Assembly: GCA_039933315.1 (NCBI GenBank)
Contig: JBDTOI010000039.1
Coordinates: 1-28,150, forward strand
Direction: 5' to 3'
DNA length: 28,150 nucleotides
DNA from: DASXRU01 sp039933315
Lineage (GTDB): Bacteria; Acidobacteriota; Blastocatellia; Pyrinomonadales; Pyrinomonadaceae
The position numbers were made by a program, and so were the translations under genes. Below are positions 8,217 through 15,620 of the stretch, piece by piece (within the stretch, counting starts at the first letter, position 1; each line of letters starts with the position of its first letter). The notes below the pieces were generated by a model, which did not search any database, was not told where the DNA came from, and was given only the letters and a program-made list of their open reading frames with translations.

Positions 8217-8438
8217 ATGAGACGAACCACAGGTTTTCTGATTTTGTTGGCCCTGGCTTTCGGCGCAGCTTGTAGCACCGCCGAGAATACGAACAGCAAC
8301 ACGAACACGACGGCTACCGCGTCGCCGAGCCCCGTTGCGACGCCCGCGGCAAACGCCAACGTGCATAACAACATGAACGCAAGCGAGCACGGGAACATGA
8401 ACATGGGTGGTAACAAGAATGCCAATAAGAAACCGTAG
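8217..8438 (+). CDS. small His/Met/Asn-rich lipoprotein
   Basis: Starting at ATG 8217, with AGGAGGA at 8203-8210, the product is 73 aa. Residues 1-19 form a lipoprotein-type signal ending FGAAC, with Cys19 the likely lipidation site (the box is slightly degenerate). The mature peptide is low complexity: Asn/Thr stretches, SPSPVATP, then a His/Met segment VHNNMNASEHGNMNMGG (about 49-65). An upstream in-frame start at 8142 lacks this signal and is rejected. The His/Met segment suggests a tethered periplasmic copper buffer or carrier; this is inference from composition. It lies between the CopC-CopD group and the copper ATPase. Confidence 0.75.
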   Translation: MRRTTGFLILLALAFGAACSTAENTNSNTNTTATASPSPVATPAANANVHNNMNASEHGNMNMGGNKNANKKP

Positions 8439-8476
8439 TTAGCATTTGCGAGTTGGCCGGCTTTCTGATAACTGAT

Positions 8477-8501
8477 TCGTTCGATTCGCTTACTCGAACG
8501 A
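8477..8501. other. short inverted repeat before the copper ATPase gene
   Basis: TCGTTCGA (8477-8484) is followed after nine bases by its exact complement TCGAACGA (8494-8501). There is no U-run directly after it, so it is a weak terminator at best. It could also be an operator or an mRNA hairpin in the 172-bp gap before the ATPase gene. Confidence 0.4.
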
Positions 8502-8610
8502 GCGCATCGGCGTGTGTATATTTTGCGTCTTCGGAACTTCAAGTGTCCTGGCTGCGGCCAATTGTCTCTGATGTCTGATTTCTATTACGTCGCAACCCTT
8601 TAGGAGCCTT

Positions 8611-11112
8611 ATGGAATCTGCTACCAGCCGACCAGAAGCTGACCGAACGGATAATCGCCTCGATGCGGAGGTCGCCAGGGATCCTGTTTGCGGAATGACT
8701 GTGGATCCAAGAAAAGCGGCGGGGTCTTTCGAGTATCAGGGTGAGACGCACTACTTCTGCAGTACCCACTGTCTACAAAGATTTCGTGAGGATCCGGAGC
8801 GCTTCCTGAACAAGGCGCCTGAACCGATGACAGTACCGTCGGTTAGCATTCAGCGCGCAGAGACTCCCACGGCATCGACAAACTCTCAAACCTATACCTG
8901 TCCGATGCATCCGGAAGTGCGTTCCGATAAGCCGGGCTCATGTCCTAAATGCGGCATGGCCCTGGAACCTCTTGCGCCGCAATTGCCTGCGGAAAAGATT
9001 GAATATACCTGCCCGATGCATCCGGAGATTGTGCGCGATGCTCCGGGCAATTGTCCTATCTGCGGTATGGCTCTCGAACCGCGCACAGTCACTCTTGCTG
9101 AGGAAGAGAATCACGAGCTAACGGATATGCGCCGGCGTTTCTGGGTGAGCGTCGTGCTTTCTATTCCGCTTTTCGTGATTGGAATGAGTGACCTTATTCC
9201 CGGTGGACCATTGCAGCGCCTGGTACCGCCAACCGTTCTGCCGTGGCTTCAACTGATGCTGGCTTCGCCAGTCGTTCTTTGGGGTGGCTGGCCCTTTTTT
9301 GTACGCGCCTGGCAGTCGCTGGTTAACCGCAGCTTGAACATGTTCACATTGATCGGGCTCGGCGTCGGAGTGGCGTATGGCTACAGCGTTGTCGGCACAC
9401 TGTTTCCGGATATCTTTCCGCATTCATTTCGAGGTCACGGCGGTACGGTCCCGGTTTATTTCGAAGCCGCCGCGGTAATCACTACTCTCGTGCTGTTGGG
9501 CCAGGTGATGGAGCTTAAGGCGCGCAGCCAAACCAGTTCGGCGATCAAAGCGCTACTGGGCTTAGCGCCGAAAACAGCCCGGCGCGTTGCGCCAGACGGC
9601 AGCGAGCAGGATGTTCCGCTCGCCCAGGTGCAGGCCGGTGATCTTTTGCGGGTCCGCCCCGGCGAAAAGATTCCGGTCGATGGGGTTGTGGTTGAAGGCT
9701 CGAGTGCCGTGGACGAGGCGATGGTAACAGGCGAACCGATTCCGGTTGAGAAGCATGCCGGGGAGTCTGTTATCGGCGCGACTATTAACGGTACTGGAAG
9801 TCTGATCATAAAAGCCCAGCGAGTTGGTGCCGAAACTCTCCTGTCCCAGATTGTGCAAATGGTAGCCGAGGCCCAGCGCAGTCGCGCGCCTATTCAAAAA
9901 CTTGCCGACGTCGTTGCGGCTTATTTCGTCCCCGCCGTGATTCTGGTTGCCGTAGTCACTTTCATCGTCTGGGCCACCATAGGACCAGAGCCCCGCATGG
10001 TCTACGCGCTCGTCAACGCCGTTGCAGTTCTGATAATTGCCTGTCCGTGTGCTCTGGGGCTGGCGACACCGATGTCGATTATGGTGGCTACAGGCAAAGG
10101 CGCGCAGGCAGGGGTGCTTTTTAAAAACGCCGAAGCAATCGAAATTCTGCGAGATGTTGACACCCTGGTGGTGGACAAGACGGGGACCCTCACGGAGGGG
10201 AAGCCCAAACTTGTGACGGTTGCTCCCGTCGGCGATGTGGACGAGCAGGACCTACTGCGCTTCGCTGCGAGCCTTGAGCGCGGAAGTGAACATCCCCTGG
10301 CGGCAGCAATTGTTTCAGGCGCGCAAGATCGGGGCGTGGAAGTTGTTAACACACAGTCGTTCGAGTCCATCACCGGCAAGGGGGTCAAAGGGCAAGTGGA
10401 TGGGCACGCAATTGCTCTGGGAAACCGAGCCTTGTTGGATGATCTGGGAATCGATCCGGGTGAATTGGCTGGGCAGGCAGAAAAGTTTCGCACGGACGGC
10501 CAAACTGTGATGTTCGTCGCTATCGACGGCAAAGCTGCGGGACTTGTAGGCGTTGCTGATCCAATTAAGGAGAGTACGCCGGAAGCCATCAAGCAACTTC
10601 ATGAAGATAGAATCCGCATCGTCATGCTGACAGGGGATAGCCGCACGACGGCTAACGCGGTCGCGGCAAAGCTGAATATCGACGAAGTTGTTGCCGAGGT
10701 GCTACCCAATCAGAAGGCGGAAATTGTTAAGCGCTTTCAGGCGGAAGGCCACAAGGTAGCGATGGCCGGCGATGGCATCAACGATGCGCCGGCGCTGGCT
10801 CAGGCCCAGGTCGGTATTGCCATGGGAACAGGAACGGATGTGGCGATGGAGAGCGCAGGCGTCACACTTGTTAAGGGTGATTTGCGTGGGATCGTCAGGG
10901 CACGGAAGTTAAGTCGCGCCACCATGGGTAACATCAAACAGAACCTCTTCTTTGCGTTTATCTACAACGTTTTGGGTGTGCCCATTGCCGCCGGGGTTCT
11001 TTATCCCTTTTTCGGACTATTGCTCAGTCCCATGATTGCGGCTGCGGCTATGAGCTTCAGTTCTGTATCCGTAATCGGCAACGCGCTGCGTCTGCGAAAC
11101 GTCCGATTGTGA
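8611..11112 (+). CDS. copA: P1B-1 type Cu+ transporting ATPase with YHS and two zinc-ribbon-like domains
   Basis: The product is 833 aa. The N-terminus carries a YHS domain (about 23-66; DPVCGM, C50 and C54) and two heavy-metal-binding domains (94-120 and 132-157), each with YTCPMHPE then CPxCGMALEP. No HMA (GMTCxxC) domain is present. The core has all P-type ATPase features: TGEPIPVEK, the Cu+ membrane site C478-P-C480 in ACPCALGLATP, phosphorylated Asp522 in DKTGTLTEGKP, His561 in SEHPLA, and GDGINDAP (720-727). The last helices hold YNVLGVP and MSFSSVSVIGNALRLR, typical of Cu+ exporters. The enzyme moves Cu+ from cytosol to periplasm at the cost of ATP. AGGAG (8602-8606) precedes ATG 8611. 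It ends module 1. Confidence 0.95.
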   Translation: MESATSRPEADRTDNRLDAEVARDPVCGMTVDPRKAAGSFEYQGETHYFCSTHCLQRFREDPERFLNKAPEPMTVPSVSIQRAETPTASTNSQTYTCPMHPEVRSDKPGSCPKCGMALEPLAPQLPAEKIEYTCPMHPEIVRDAPGNCPICGMALEPRTVTLAEEENHELTDMRRRFWVSVVLSIPLFVIGMSDLIPGGPLQRLVPPTVLPWLQLMLASPVVLWGGWPFFVRAWQSLVNRSLNMFTLIGLGVGVAYGYSVVGTLFPDIFPHSFRGHGGTVPVYFEAAAVITTLVLLGQVMELKARSQTSSAIKALLGLAPKTARRVAPDGSEQDVPLAQVQAGDLLRVRPGEKIPVDGVVVEGSSAVDEAMVTGEPIPVEKHAGESVIGATINGTGSLIIKAQRVGAETLLSQIVQMVAEAQRSRAPIQKLADVVAAYFVPAVILVAVVTFIVWATIGPEPRMVYALVNAVAVLIIACPCALGLATPMSIMVATGKGAQAGVLFKNAEAIEILRDVDTLVVDKTGTLTEGKPKLVTVAPVGDVDEQDLLRFAASLERGSEHPLAAAIVSGAQDRGVEVVNTQSFESITGKGVKGQVDGHAIALGNRALLDDLGIDPGELAGQAEKFRTDGQTVMFVAIDGKAAGLVGVADPIKESTPEAIKQLHEDRIRIVMLTGDSRTTANAVAAKLNIDEVVAEVLPNQKAEIVKRFQAEGHKVAMAGDGINDAPALAQAQVGIAMGTGTDVAMESAGVTLVKGDLRGIVRARKLSRATMGNIKQNLFFAFIYNVLGVPIAAGVLYPFFGLLLSPMIAAAAMSFSSVSVIGNALRLRNVRL

Positions 11113-11208
11113 GCCAACCAGCGCGAGGTAAAAAGCAGATATGATTACAGGAGAAGAAGAGTTAAAGACGGCTGACGACTAACTCAACCTATCGCTAAGG
11201 GGGCGTTT

Positions 11209-11235
11209 AGAGTACCGACTTTAGTCGGGCACTCT
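11209..11235. repeat. short palindrome after the copper ATPase gene
   Basis: AGAGTACCGACT (11209-11220) pairs with AGTCGGGCACTCT (11223-11235) with one small bulge. It sits in the 234-bp gap after the ATPase gene. It may be a transcript-end hairpin or one copy of a dispersed intergenic palindrome. Confidence 0.5.
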
Positions 11236-11291
11236 GTTTGAAAAGAGCCCTCAGCTCTATGTAATAAGGGTCGGTCAGTGGACAGAAAATA

Positions 11292-11318
11292 AAGGCGAGG
11301 CACTTTGGGCCTCGCCTT
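11292..11318. terminator. bidirectional intrinsic terminator
   Basis: A perfect 10-bp stem (AAGGCGAGGC, 11292-11301, with its complement at 11309-11318) and a 7-base loop separate the convergent ATPase (+) and matrixin-like (-) genes. On the - strand the stem is followed by TATTTTCT; on the + strand by ATTCAT. It should end transcripts best in the - direction and probably in both. Confidence 0.8.
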
Positions 11319-11346
11319 ATTCATACCAGTCGCCTCGACAGGGCGA

Positions 11347-12180
11347 CTATTGTTGGTCGTAGCGGTGATCGCATTCGCGGCAGCGAGCTGCTGCTTCGAC
11401 AGTCCAGAAGACGTGCGTTACCGTCTCAGATCCATCAGAGTTTACCCTGCCGTATTCTGAGCTGCGCCCACTCTTGGATTGTCTCATCAGTTGGCCCCAG
11501 GTTTCCGGTTTGTCCGTAACCTCTGAGCCCGTCGATGCCGCACTACTCGCCGCGATGGTAGTTGAGCTATCGAGGTGGCTGTAAATAGTTACCAACTGAT
11601 CGTAGTCATGCGTGTTTGGGTGAGTGCTCAGCGTGCTATTGGCATTCGCGCCGGTATTGGAGAAATAGTCCATGCACGTATTGAGAGATGCGCCGCTGGT
11701 TGACTGGTGGTCAAGACCGAATGTGTGACCGATCTCCTGACACATTACGTGAAGTTTCTCATTCGGATTGTTATAGGTGGAGGTGTTGAAGTAAGTGTCA
11801 TTCATCTTGGCCGACCCCTGGGTGATGTGCGTACCGCCGGTGATATTGATGGAGGCCAGGCCCAGCCAGCCATTGTTGCCATAGGTGCGGTTGCATATCT
11901 GTACAGTTCCGGCAACCATTTTGCAGTTCCGGCCTGCAGTACCAGCAATGGCTGTGAGATTCATGACGGAGGAATTGCTCCAATCCGCGATCGCAGTGTT
12001 GAAGTGGGTGGTCCAGGTGGAAGTCAGGTTATTACCGACCTTGAGCGTAAACGGGTTAGCGGTGCGTGCCCAATGATACCCGCCCCATGAATGGTTGGCA
12101 TGAGAGACCGCTGCGAACATGGCCACCAAAGACAAGACCATAGCGGCAACCAGAGTAATTCGGCGCGAAGTTTTGAACAT
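11347..12180 (-). CDS. exported matrixin-like (metzincin) protein with altered HExxH
   Basis: From the ATG at 12178-12180 (GAAAGGA lies just upstream) the product is 277 aa; the longer frame up to 12309 would put 43 residues before the signal peptide and is rejected. Residues 8-28 are a signal peptide ending SHA. The metal site reads C147-Q148-E149-I-G-H152-T-F-G-L-D-H158, followed by a Met-turn-like TCMDY (168-172). Metzincins use HExxHxxGxxH, so the first zinc ligand is Gln here. The rest, with FNTAIADWS and NDTYFN, fits matrixin-like secreted proteases. I recall related bacterial proteins with a Gln at this place, so it may be a family trait; catalytic activity is uncertain. The tail contains CRECDH. 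It stands alone on the - strand between the two copper modules. Confidence 0.78.
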   Translation of the reverse strand: MFKTSRRITLVAAMVLSLVAMFAAVSHANHSWGGYHWARTANPFTLKVGNNLTSTWTTHFNTAIADWSNSSVMNLTAIAGTAGRNCKMVAGTVQICNRTYGNNGWLGLASINITGGTHITQGSAKMNDTYFNTSTYNNPNEKLHVMCQEIGHTFGLDHQSTSGASLNTCMDYFSNTGANANSTLSTHPNTHDYDQLVTIYSHLDSSTTIAASSAASTGSEVTDKPETWGQLMRQSKSGRSSEYGRVNSDGSETVTHVFWTVEAAARCRECDHRYDQQ

Positions 12181-12477
12181 TAACTTTTTCCTTTCGGGTG
12201 TAAGGGTTAGTATCCGAAGTCCCGTACCGGACGATCCGTCTTCGACGAGAGACGGAGGATAGGACGTTGTTGGCGCGCTAACGATATTACCGCTCGGGCG
12301 GTCTGTCAATACTTTCGTAAAGCTTTTCTAAAGCCCCGACGCCGAAAGAGCAGTTCCGCGCTGCCTTTCCTGGCAAGTCTCACTTGCGGGGCATTGGGTA
12401 TTGAAAGAAACAATGCGTAGATTGGTTCGACTGAATGTGAAAAAGCTGGAAACAAATACAGACCGGAGGTGAATGCT
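12181..12477. other. divergent intergenic region
   Basis: These bases hold the 5' regions of the matrixin-like gene (-) and the small exported gene (+). A hairpin with a CCGTCT / AGACGG stem lies at about 12236-12256. I see no convincing -35/-10 pair. A - strand frame (12306-12560) runs across the next gene and looks like noise. Confidence 0.4.
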
Positions 12478-12945
12478 TTGTTATTGAAATTGATTGTTCT
12501 TTTTTTATTTACCGCCCCTCTAATCTTCGGACAGTCCGCTCGCCATCGGCACCGCAACAAAGCCCGGCCGGCTCGTACTCATTCATCCTCAAAAACCAAA
12601 TCCGCTGAACTGGTTCGGCTCAGTGAAACAATTCGTGCTCACGACGGTACTGTCGCACTTACCCGGGAGAGAGTATCCCAGCCCTTTTTTTCCGTCGCCG
12701 GCCGAATCATTAATATCAATGGGGAAGCTTTGCAGGTGTTTGAGTACGCGACGCCTGCGGCGGCTAATGCTGAGGCAAGGCGAGTGAGTGCGGACGGCAC
12801 TACCATCGGCACCAGCAAGCCTACCTGGATGGCAACTCCTCATTTCTTCAAGAGCGGAAAGTTGATCGTGCTCTATATCGGCGGCAATCAGACGATTTTG
12901 GACCTTCTCCGGAGAACTTCAGGTAATCAATTTGCTGGTGGGTAG
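12478..12945 (+). CDS. small exported protein of unknown function, TTG start
   Basis: The product is 155 aa from a TTG at 12478, chosen because GGAGGT (12465-12470) sits seven bases upstream; the GTG at 12469 would overlap that box. Residues 1-18 are a strongly hydrophobic signal peptide ending FGQS. A short basic/His stretch (ARHRHRNK) follows. The globular part (about 45-155) includes GTVALTRERVSQPFFSV, the strand INGEALQVFEYAT, and KLIVLYIGGN. I recall similar short exported proteins in Acidobacteriota, with the same 'QPFF...VFEYAT' layout, but know no function. It is not obviously metal binding. It is set apart from the genes on both sides by gaps of about 250-300 bp. Confidence 0.72.
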   Translation: MLLKLIVLFLFTAPLIFGQSARHRHRNKARPARTHSSSKTKSAELVRLSETIRAHDGTVALTRERVSQPFFSVAGRIININGEALQVFEYATPAAANAEARRVSADGTTIGTSKPTWMATPHFFKSGKLIVLYIGGNQTILDLLRRTSGNQFAGG

Positions 12946-13191
12946 ACATCCGAAATATCACTGCGGGTGGTCTCTCTTTCTCGACTACGGCAAAGGTGAC
13001 CTCAAACGCCTGCGTGTACTGAACCCGCATCGGTTATGGCTGCACCTTATGGGGCGTTAATAGCGCTGGGATCCTGCTTTAACAGCCTTTCTTAAGGGGT
13101 TAGCAGGTTATTAATCGCGGCATGGTCATTGCCAATAACAGATCGGTACAAGTAGGAAGCGGGCACGTTAAGACATTAGAGGGGGACACCG

Positions 13192-13938
13192 ATGACATCA
13201 AGATTTACTAATTTGAAAATGGCAGTCAGCGCCCTTGGGTTAGGGGCCGGACTACTGCTCGGGGCGGGCGTCAGCGCAAACGCGCAGGGACAGTATGATC
13301 CTCATTATGGGCAGGGCACTTACAGTGGGCGCGACTACGGTCGGCATCAGAAGAACGAGAAGCGCGCCGATAAGCGGCACCAGAAGAATGAGAAGGAAGA
13401 CCTCAAGGCCCATCAGCGTGACGAGCGCGACCAGTACGGCAATGATGGCGACTTGCGCGATCACCAACGGCAGGAGCGCGAGGAGCTAAAGCGTCACAAA
13501 CAGGACGAGAAGAACGCTCGGAAGAGTCACCAGCGCAGTGAGCGCAACGGCGGCTATGATCGCAACGATGGTTACTACGGGAACGATGGCTACAACCGTA
13601 ACGATGGCTATAACCGCAACGATGGTTACTACGGGAATGACGGGTATGGCTCGAATGTGAGCCAGGCCGCGTTGGATCGTGGCTATCAGGAAGGCTTACG
13701 CGCCGGCCAGGACGACCGCTATAACAACCGACGCTACGACTACCAGAATCGCAGCACCTACAGGGACGCCACCGCAGGCTATAACAGCCGCTATGGCGAC
13801 GTTAACTCTTACCGCAATAGTTTCCGTAATGGTTTCCAACGCGGCTACGATGAGGGTTACAACAGTCGGAATTCCGGGCGCAGCCGAAATGGCGTCGGCA
13901 GTATCCTGGGAACCATCTTAGGAATTCCGCAGAGGTAA
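13192..13938 (+). CDS. exported low-complexity charged and Tyr/Gly/Asn-rich protein
   Basis: The product is 248 aa. Residues 1-32 are a signal peptide ending ANAQ. The next 80 residues are highly charged with recurring HQ(K/R)xE(K/R) units (for example RHQKNEK twice and DHQRQERE), probably helical. Then come repeats of Y(D/N)RNDGYYGNDGY (about 122-155), and a C-terminal part with two similar blocks, GYQEGLRAGQDD and GFQRGYDEGYN. It ends in a hydrophobic SILGTILGIPQR. This resembles exported, disordered stress or cell-surface proteins. Histidine is frequent enough for metal interaction, but there is no defined site. AGGGGG (about 13180-13185) precedes the ATG, and a good terminator follows (13975-14011), so it is probably a single-gene unit. 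Confidence 0.78.
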   Translation: MTSRFTNLKMAVSALGLGAGLLLGAGVSANAQGQYDPHYGQGTYSGRDYGRHQKNEKRADKRHQKNEKEDLKAHQRDERDQYGNDGDLRDHQRQEREELKRHKQDEKNARKSHQRSERNGGYDRNDGYYGNDGYNRNDGYNRNDGYYGNDGYGSNVSQAALDRGYQEGLRAGQDDRYNNRRYDYQNRSTYRDATAGYNSRYGDVNSYRNSFRNGFQRGYDEGYNSRNSGRSRNGVGSILGTILGIPQR

Positions 13939-13974
13939 TGTGAGATGTAGTCCGTCAACGCGTGCCAGGTTAGG

Positions 13975-14011
13975 AAGGCGCAAGCTTAGCAAGGCTTGCG
14001 CCTTTTCTATT
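13975..14011 (+). terminator. intrinsic terminator
   Basis: An 11-bp GC-rich stem (AAGGCGCAAGC, 13975-13985, with its complement at 13994-14004) and an 8-base loop run into TTTTCTATT (14003-14011). It lies 36 bp after the stop of the 13192-13938 gene. Confidence 0.88.
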
Positions 14012-14079
14012 AAGGCCCCTCGCGCGCAGGAATCGAATTCCGAAGATAGTCTAGTGATGGTGACGTTTGACTAGCAGCC

Positions 14080-14109
14080 TTGACAAGACTTACGCAGCTT
14101 CAATAGAGT
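14080..14109 (+). promoter_or_regulatory. possible sigma70-type promoter for module 2
   Basis: TTGACA (14080-14085) is followed after 18 bases by TAGAGT (14104-14109), a 4/6 match to a -10 box. It lies just upstream of the first gene of the Cus-type module and after a terminator, the expected place for a promoter, but then the start codon at 14117 would leave a leader of only a few bases. This is a weak call. Confidence 0.25.
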
Positions 14110-14116
14110 TAACTCG

Positions 14117-14503
14117 ATGGCTAAGTGGACTACCTCATTGCTCTTGATTCTGACGCTCGGCGCGAGTGTGATCTCCGGCATGCCGCTGCACTCCAACGAA
14201 GAGAAGTGCGCCATGCATGGCATGAGCGGCATGGATTGTTGCAGCACCGCGCAGGGTCATGGCAACGAAACGGAGGTAGCCGCTGCCCGAGTGTGCTGCG
14301 CGGTAAACTGTCCCCAATCAGGAACAAGCGGCCCGTCTGGCGTCCAATTGCCGAGGGGGGCAACGGTTCTGGCCGCTGTTTATCCGACACTTGTTCAGCC
14401 GCCAATGCCAACGCCGATTCCGTCTCTTGTCTCAAGCTGGGCGCATAGCCCGCCACCAAGCTCAAATCCCGCCTACATTCGTAATCTCGCACTCCTGATC
14501 TAG
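14117..14503 (+). CDS. exported Cys/His/Met-rich protein, probable copper binding
   Basis: The product is 128 aa. Residues 1-21 look like a signal peptide. The mature N-terminal part is crowded with soft-metal ligands: CAMHGMSGMDCC (31-42), then CCAVNC (60-65), with several His and Met between. A Pro-rich stretch leads to WAHSPPP (108-114) and a hydrophobic end. The last 21 residues align ungapped with those of the 1147-1611 product: AH, PP, a later Pro, and Ile at the final position. The two proteins head the two copper modules. I infer a periplasmic Cu(I) binder, perhaps a donor to the pump; the family resembles small proteins found in other copper clusters but I cannot name it. The ribosome binding site is weak. 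Confidence 0.7.
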   Translation: MAKWTTSLLLILTLGASVISGMPLHSNEEKCAMHGMSGMDCCSTAQGHGNETEVAAARVCCAVNCPQSGTSGPSGVQLPRGATVLAAVYPTLVQPPMPTPIPSLVSSWAHSPPPSSNPAYIRNLALLI

Positions 14504-14509
14504 TTTCAA

Positions 14510-14609
14510 CCAGGCCGAAGTGTGTCTTCTTGCCGCTCAACGTTCAGCGGTGGGAGGAATCGTGTACGTCTGCCTTCAGCAGATCAAGGCACGCTTCACT
14601 TCGGCCTGG
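14510..14609 (+). promoter_or_regulatory. inverted-repeat leader before the YtkA-like gene
   Basis: CCAGGCCGAAGTG (14510-14522) and its exact complement (14597-14609) enclose 74 bases that contain a second small stem (CCGCT with AGCGG). It starts just after the stop of the preceding gene. It could be a terminator/attenuator-like mRNA structure or a processing site between the two genes; no known riboswitch consensus is evident. Confidence 0.4.
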
Positions 14610-14738
14610 CGTCTGTGTCCTATCGCACAGAGCAAGTTCGTGTTGCGGCGTATGCTGTGCCGCGGCACCGGGGGCCAGTTTGTTGCTGGCTATCATAACC
14701 GCCTATTGGCGGCAACTTCGGATGGAGGACGTGAAGCA

Positions 14739-15158
14739 ATGAAGAAACTAACGATCGCATTCAGCCTGCTGGTGCTTGTAGTTCTCGCCCTTGCCTGTGG
14801 CTCGCAGGCCACACCCAGTGGAAAAGTTATCAAGAGCGCGCCCGCAGGAAACAACTTGACGGTAGCGTTGGCTACGAGTGACGGCGTTCTTAAGAAGGGC
14901 AAGACGGAGTTCACGCTTACGTTCGCAGATTCCTCAGGTAAGCCAGTGGATGTCGGCGCAGTAGCTTTAACGTTTCACATGCCGCAGATGGGGACGATGT
15001 CGGAGATGAACGATGCCGCCACCTTTACCACCACCGACACGCCGGGAATTTATCGCGGTCGGGCCGATATCGAGGTCGGAGGTGAGTGGCAGACGAAGAT
15101 TACGTATGACGGTCCTGCCGGACGTGGTCAGTTTTCATTTCCTATAACCGCTCAGTAG
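14739..15158 (+). CDS. YtkA-like lipoprotein
   Basis: From ATG 14739 (GGAGG at 14724-14728) the product is 139 aa. A lipoprotein signal ends LALAC, making Cys20 the lipid anchor. The longer frame from 14520 lacks this and is rejected. The mature domain (about 28-139) has the YtkA/FixH-like Ig-type pattern: an NLTVALAT strand, GKTEFTLTF, FHMPQMGTMSEM (79-90), PGIYRG, and GEWQTKI. The H/M cluster at 80-90 (one His, four Met) is a good candidate soft-metal site. Members of this family often stand next to heavy-metal efflux genes; here it precedes the Cus-type set. I infer a membrane-tethered periplasmic copper carrier or pump partner, possibly replacing CusF. Confidence 0.82.
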   Translation: MKKLTIAFSLLVLVVLALACGSQATPSGKVIKSAPAGNNLTVALATSDGVLKKGKTEFTLTFADSSGKPVDVGAVALTFHMPQMGTMSEMNDAATFTTTDTPGIYRGRADIEVGGEWQTKITYDGPAGRGQFSFPITAQ

Positions 15159-15251
15159 CTGCGATGAGAACAGAAGCGTAAAGGACGGTGTTAACCAATC
15201 GTTGGATGTGTACCTTTTCGCGGGAAGTCGATCGCTGGCACGGAGGATGTA

Positions 15252-15617
15252 ATGAGAATAAATACGCTCAGACGCTTAAGCATGACACTGTTTGTCGCGG
15301 TAACTTTGACTTTTCCTGTCTCGACGTTGGGGCAGAAGAGGAAGACAAGGCCCTCGCGGGAAAGAACATTAGTCGGCCACATCAGCGACGCGGCGTGTGG
15401 TCTTCAACATATGGCAGGCATGAATGATAAGGACTGCACGCTGATGTGTGCCAGGAACGGCAAGTTTGTTCTGGCTGACCGCGACCACAAGCTTGTTTAC
15501 CGACTCGACAAAACCGGACAAGAAAGGGCCAGGGAGTTTGCCGGACAGAAGGTCAAGGTAAAGGGCCGAGTAACGGGCAAAACAATTCGCGTTACGGCAA
15601 TTGAGACCGCCATCTAA
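15252..15617 (+). CDS. small exported Cys/Met protein next to the RND pump
   Basis: The product is 121 aa. A basic N-terminus and a hydrophobic segment (about 10-26) ending STLGQ form a signal peptide. The mature protein starts with basic residues, then GHISDAACG (42-50), HMAGMNDKDC (53-62) and C66. Three Cys, a His and several Met sit within 18 residues. The C-terminal half (KFVLADRDHKLVYRLD, then AGQKVKVKGRV) looks like a small beta-barrel. Similar proteins are frequent in Acidobacteriota as short exported proteins of unknown role. GGAGG lies before the ATG, and the stop is three bases before the RND pump start, so the two are coupled; the position is the one CusF occupies in some operons, which makes a copper-binding role plausible. 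Confidence 0.75.
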   Translation: MRINTLRRLSMTLFVAVTLTFPVSTLGQKRKTRPSRERTLVGHISDAACGLQHMAGMNDKDCTLMCARNGKFVLADRDHKLVYRLDKTGQERAREFAGQKVKVKGRVTGKTIRVTAIETAI

Positions 15618-15620
15618 CCG

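Noticed and set aside
8129..8542. 137-aa - strand frame with hydrophobic segments
   Set aside because: Antisense of the His/Met/Asn-rich lipoprotein; the hydrophobicity mirrors its Asn/Ala/Thr codons.
14510..14609. Known riboswitch class
   Set aside because: No consensus of cobalamin, TPP, SAM or similar classes could be found.
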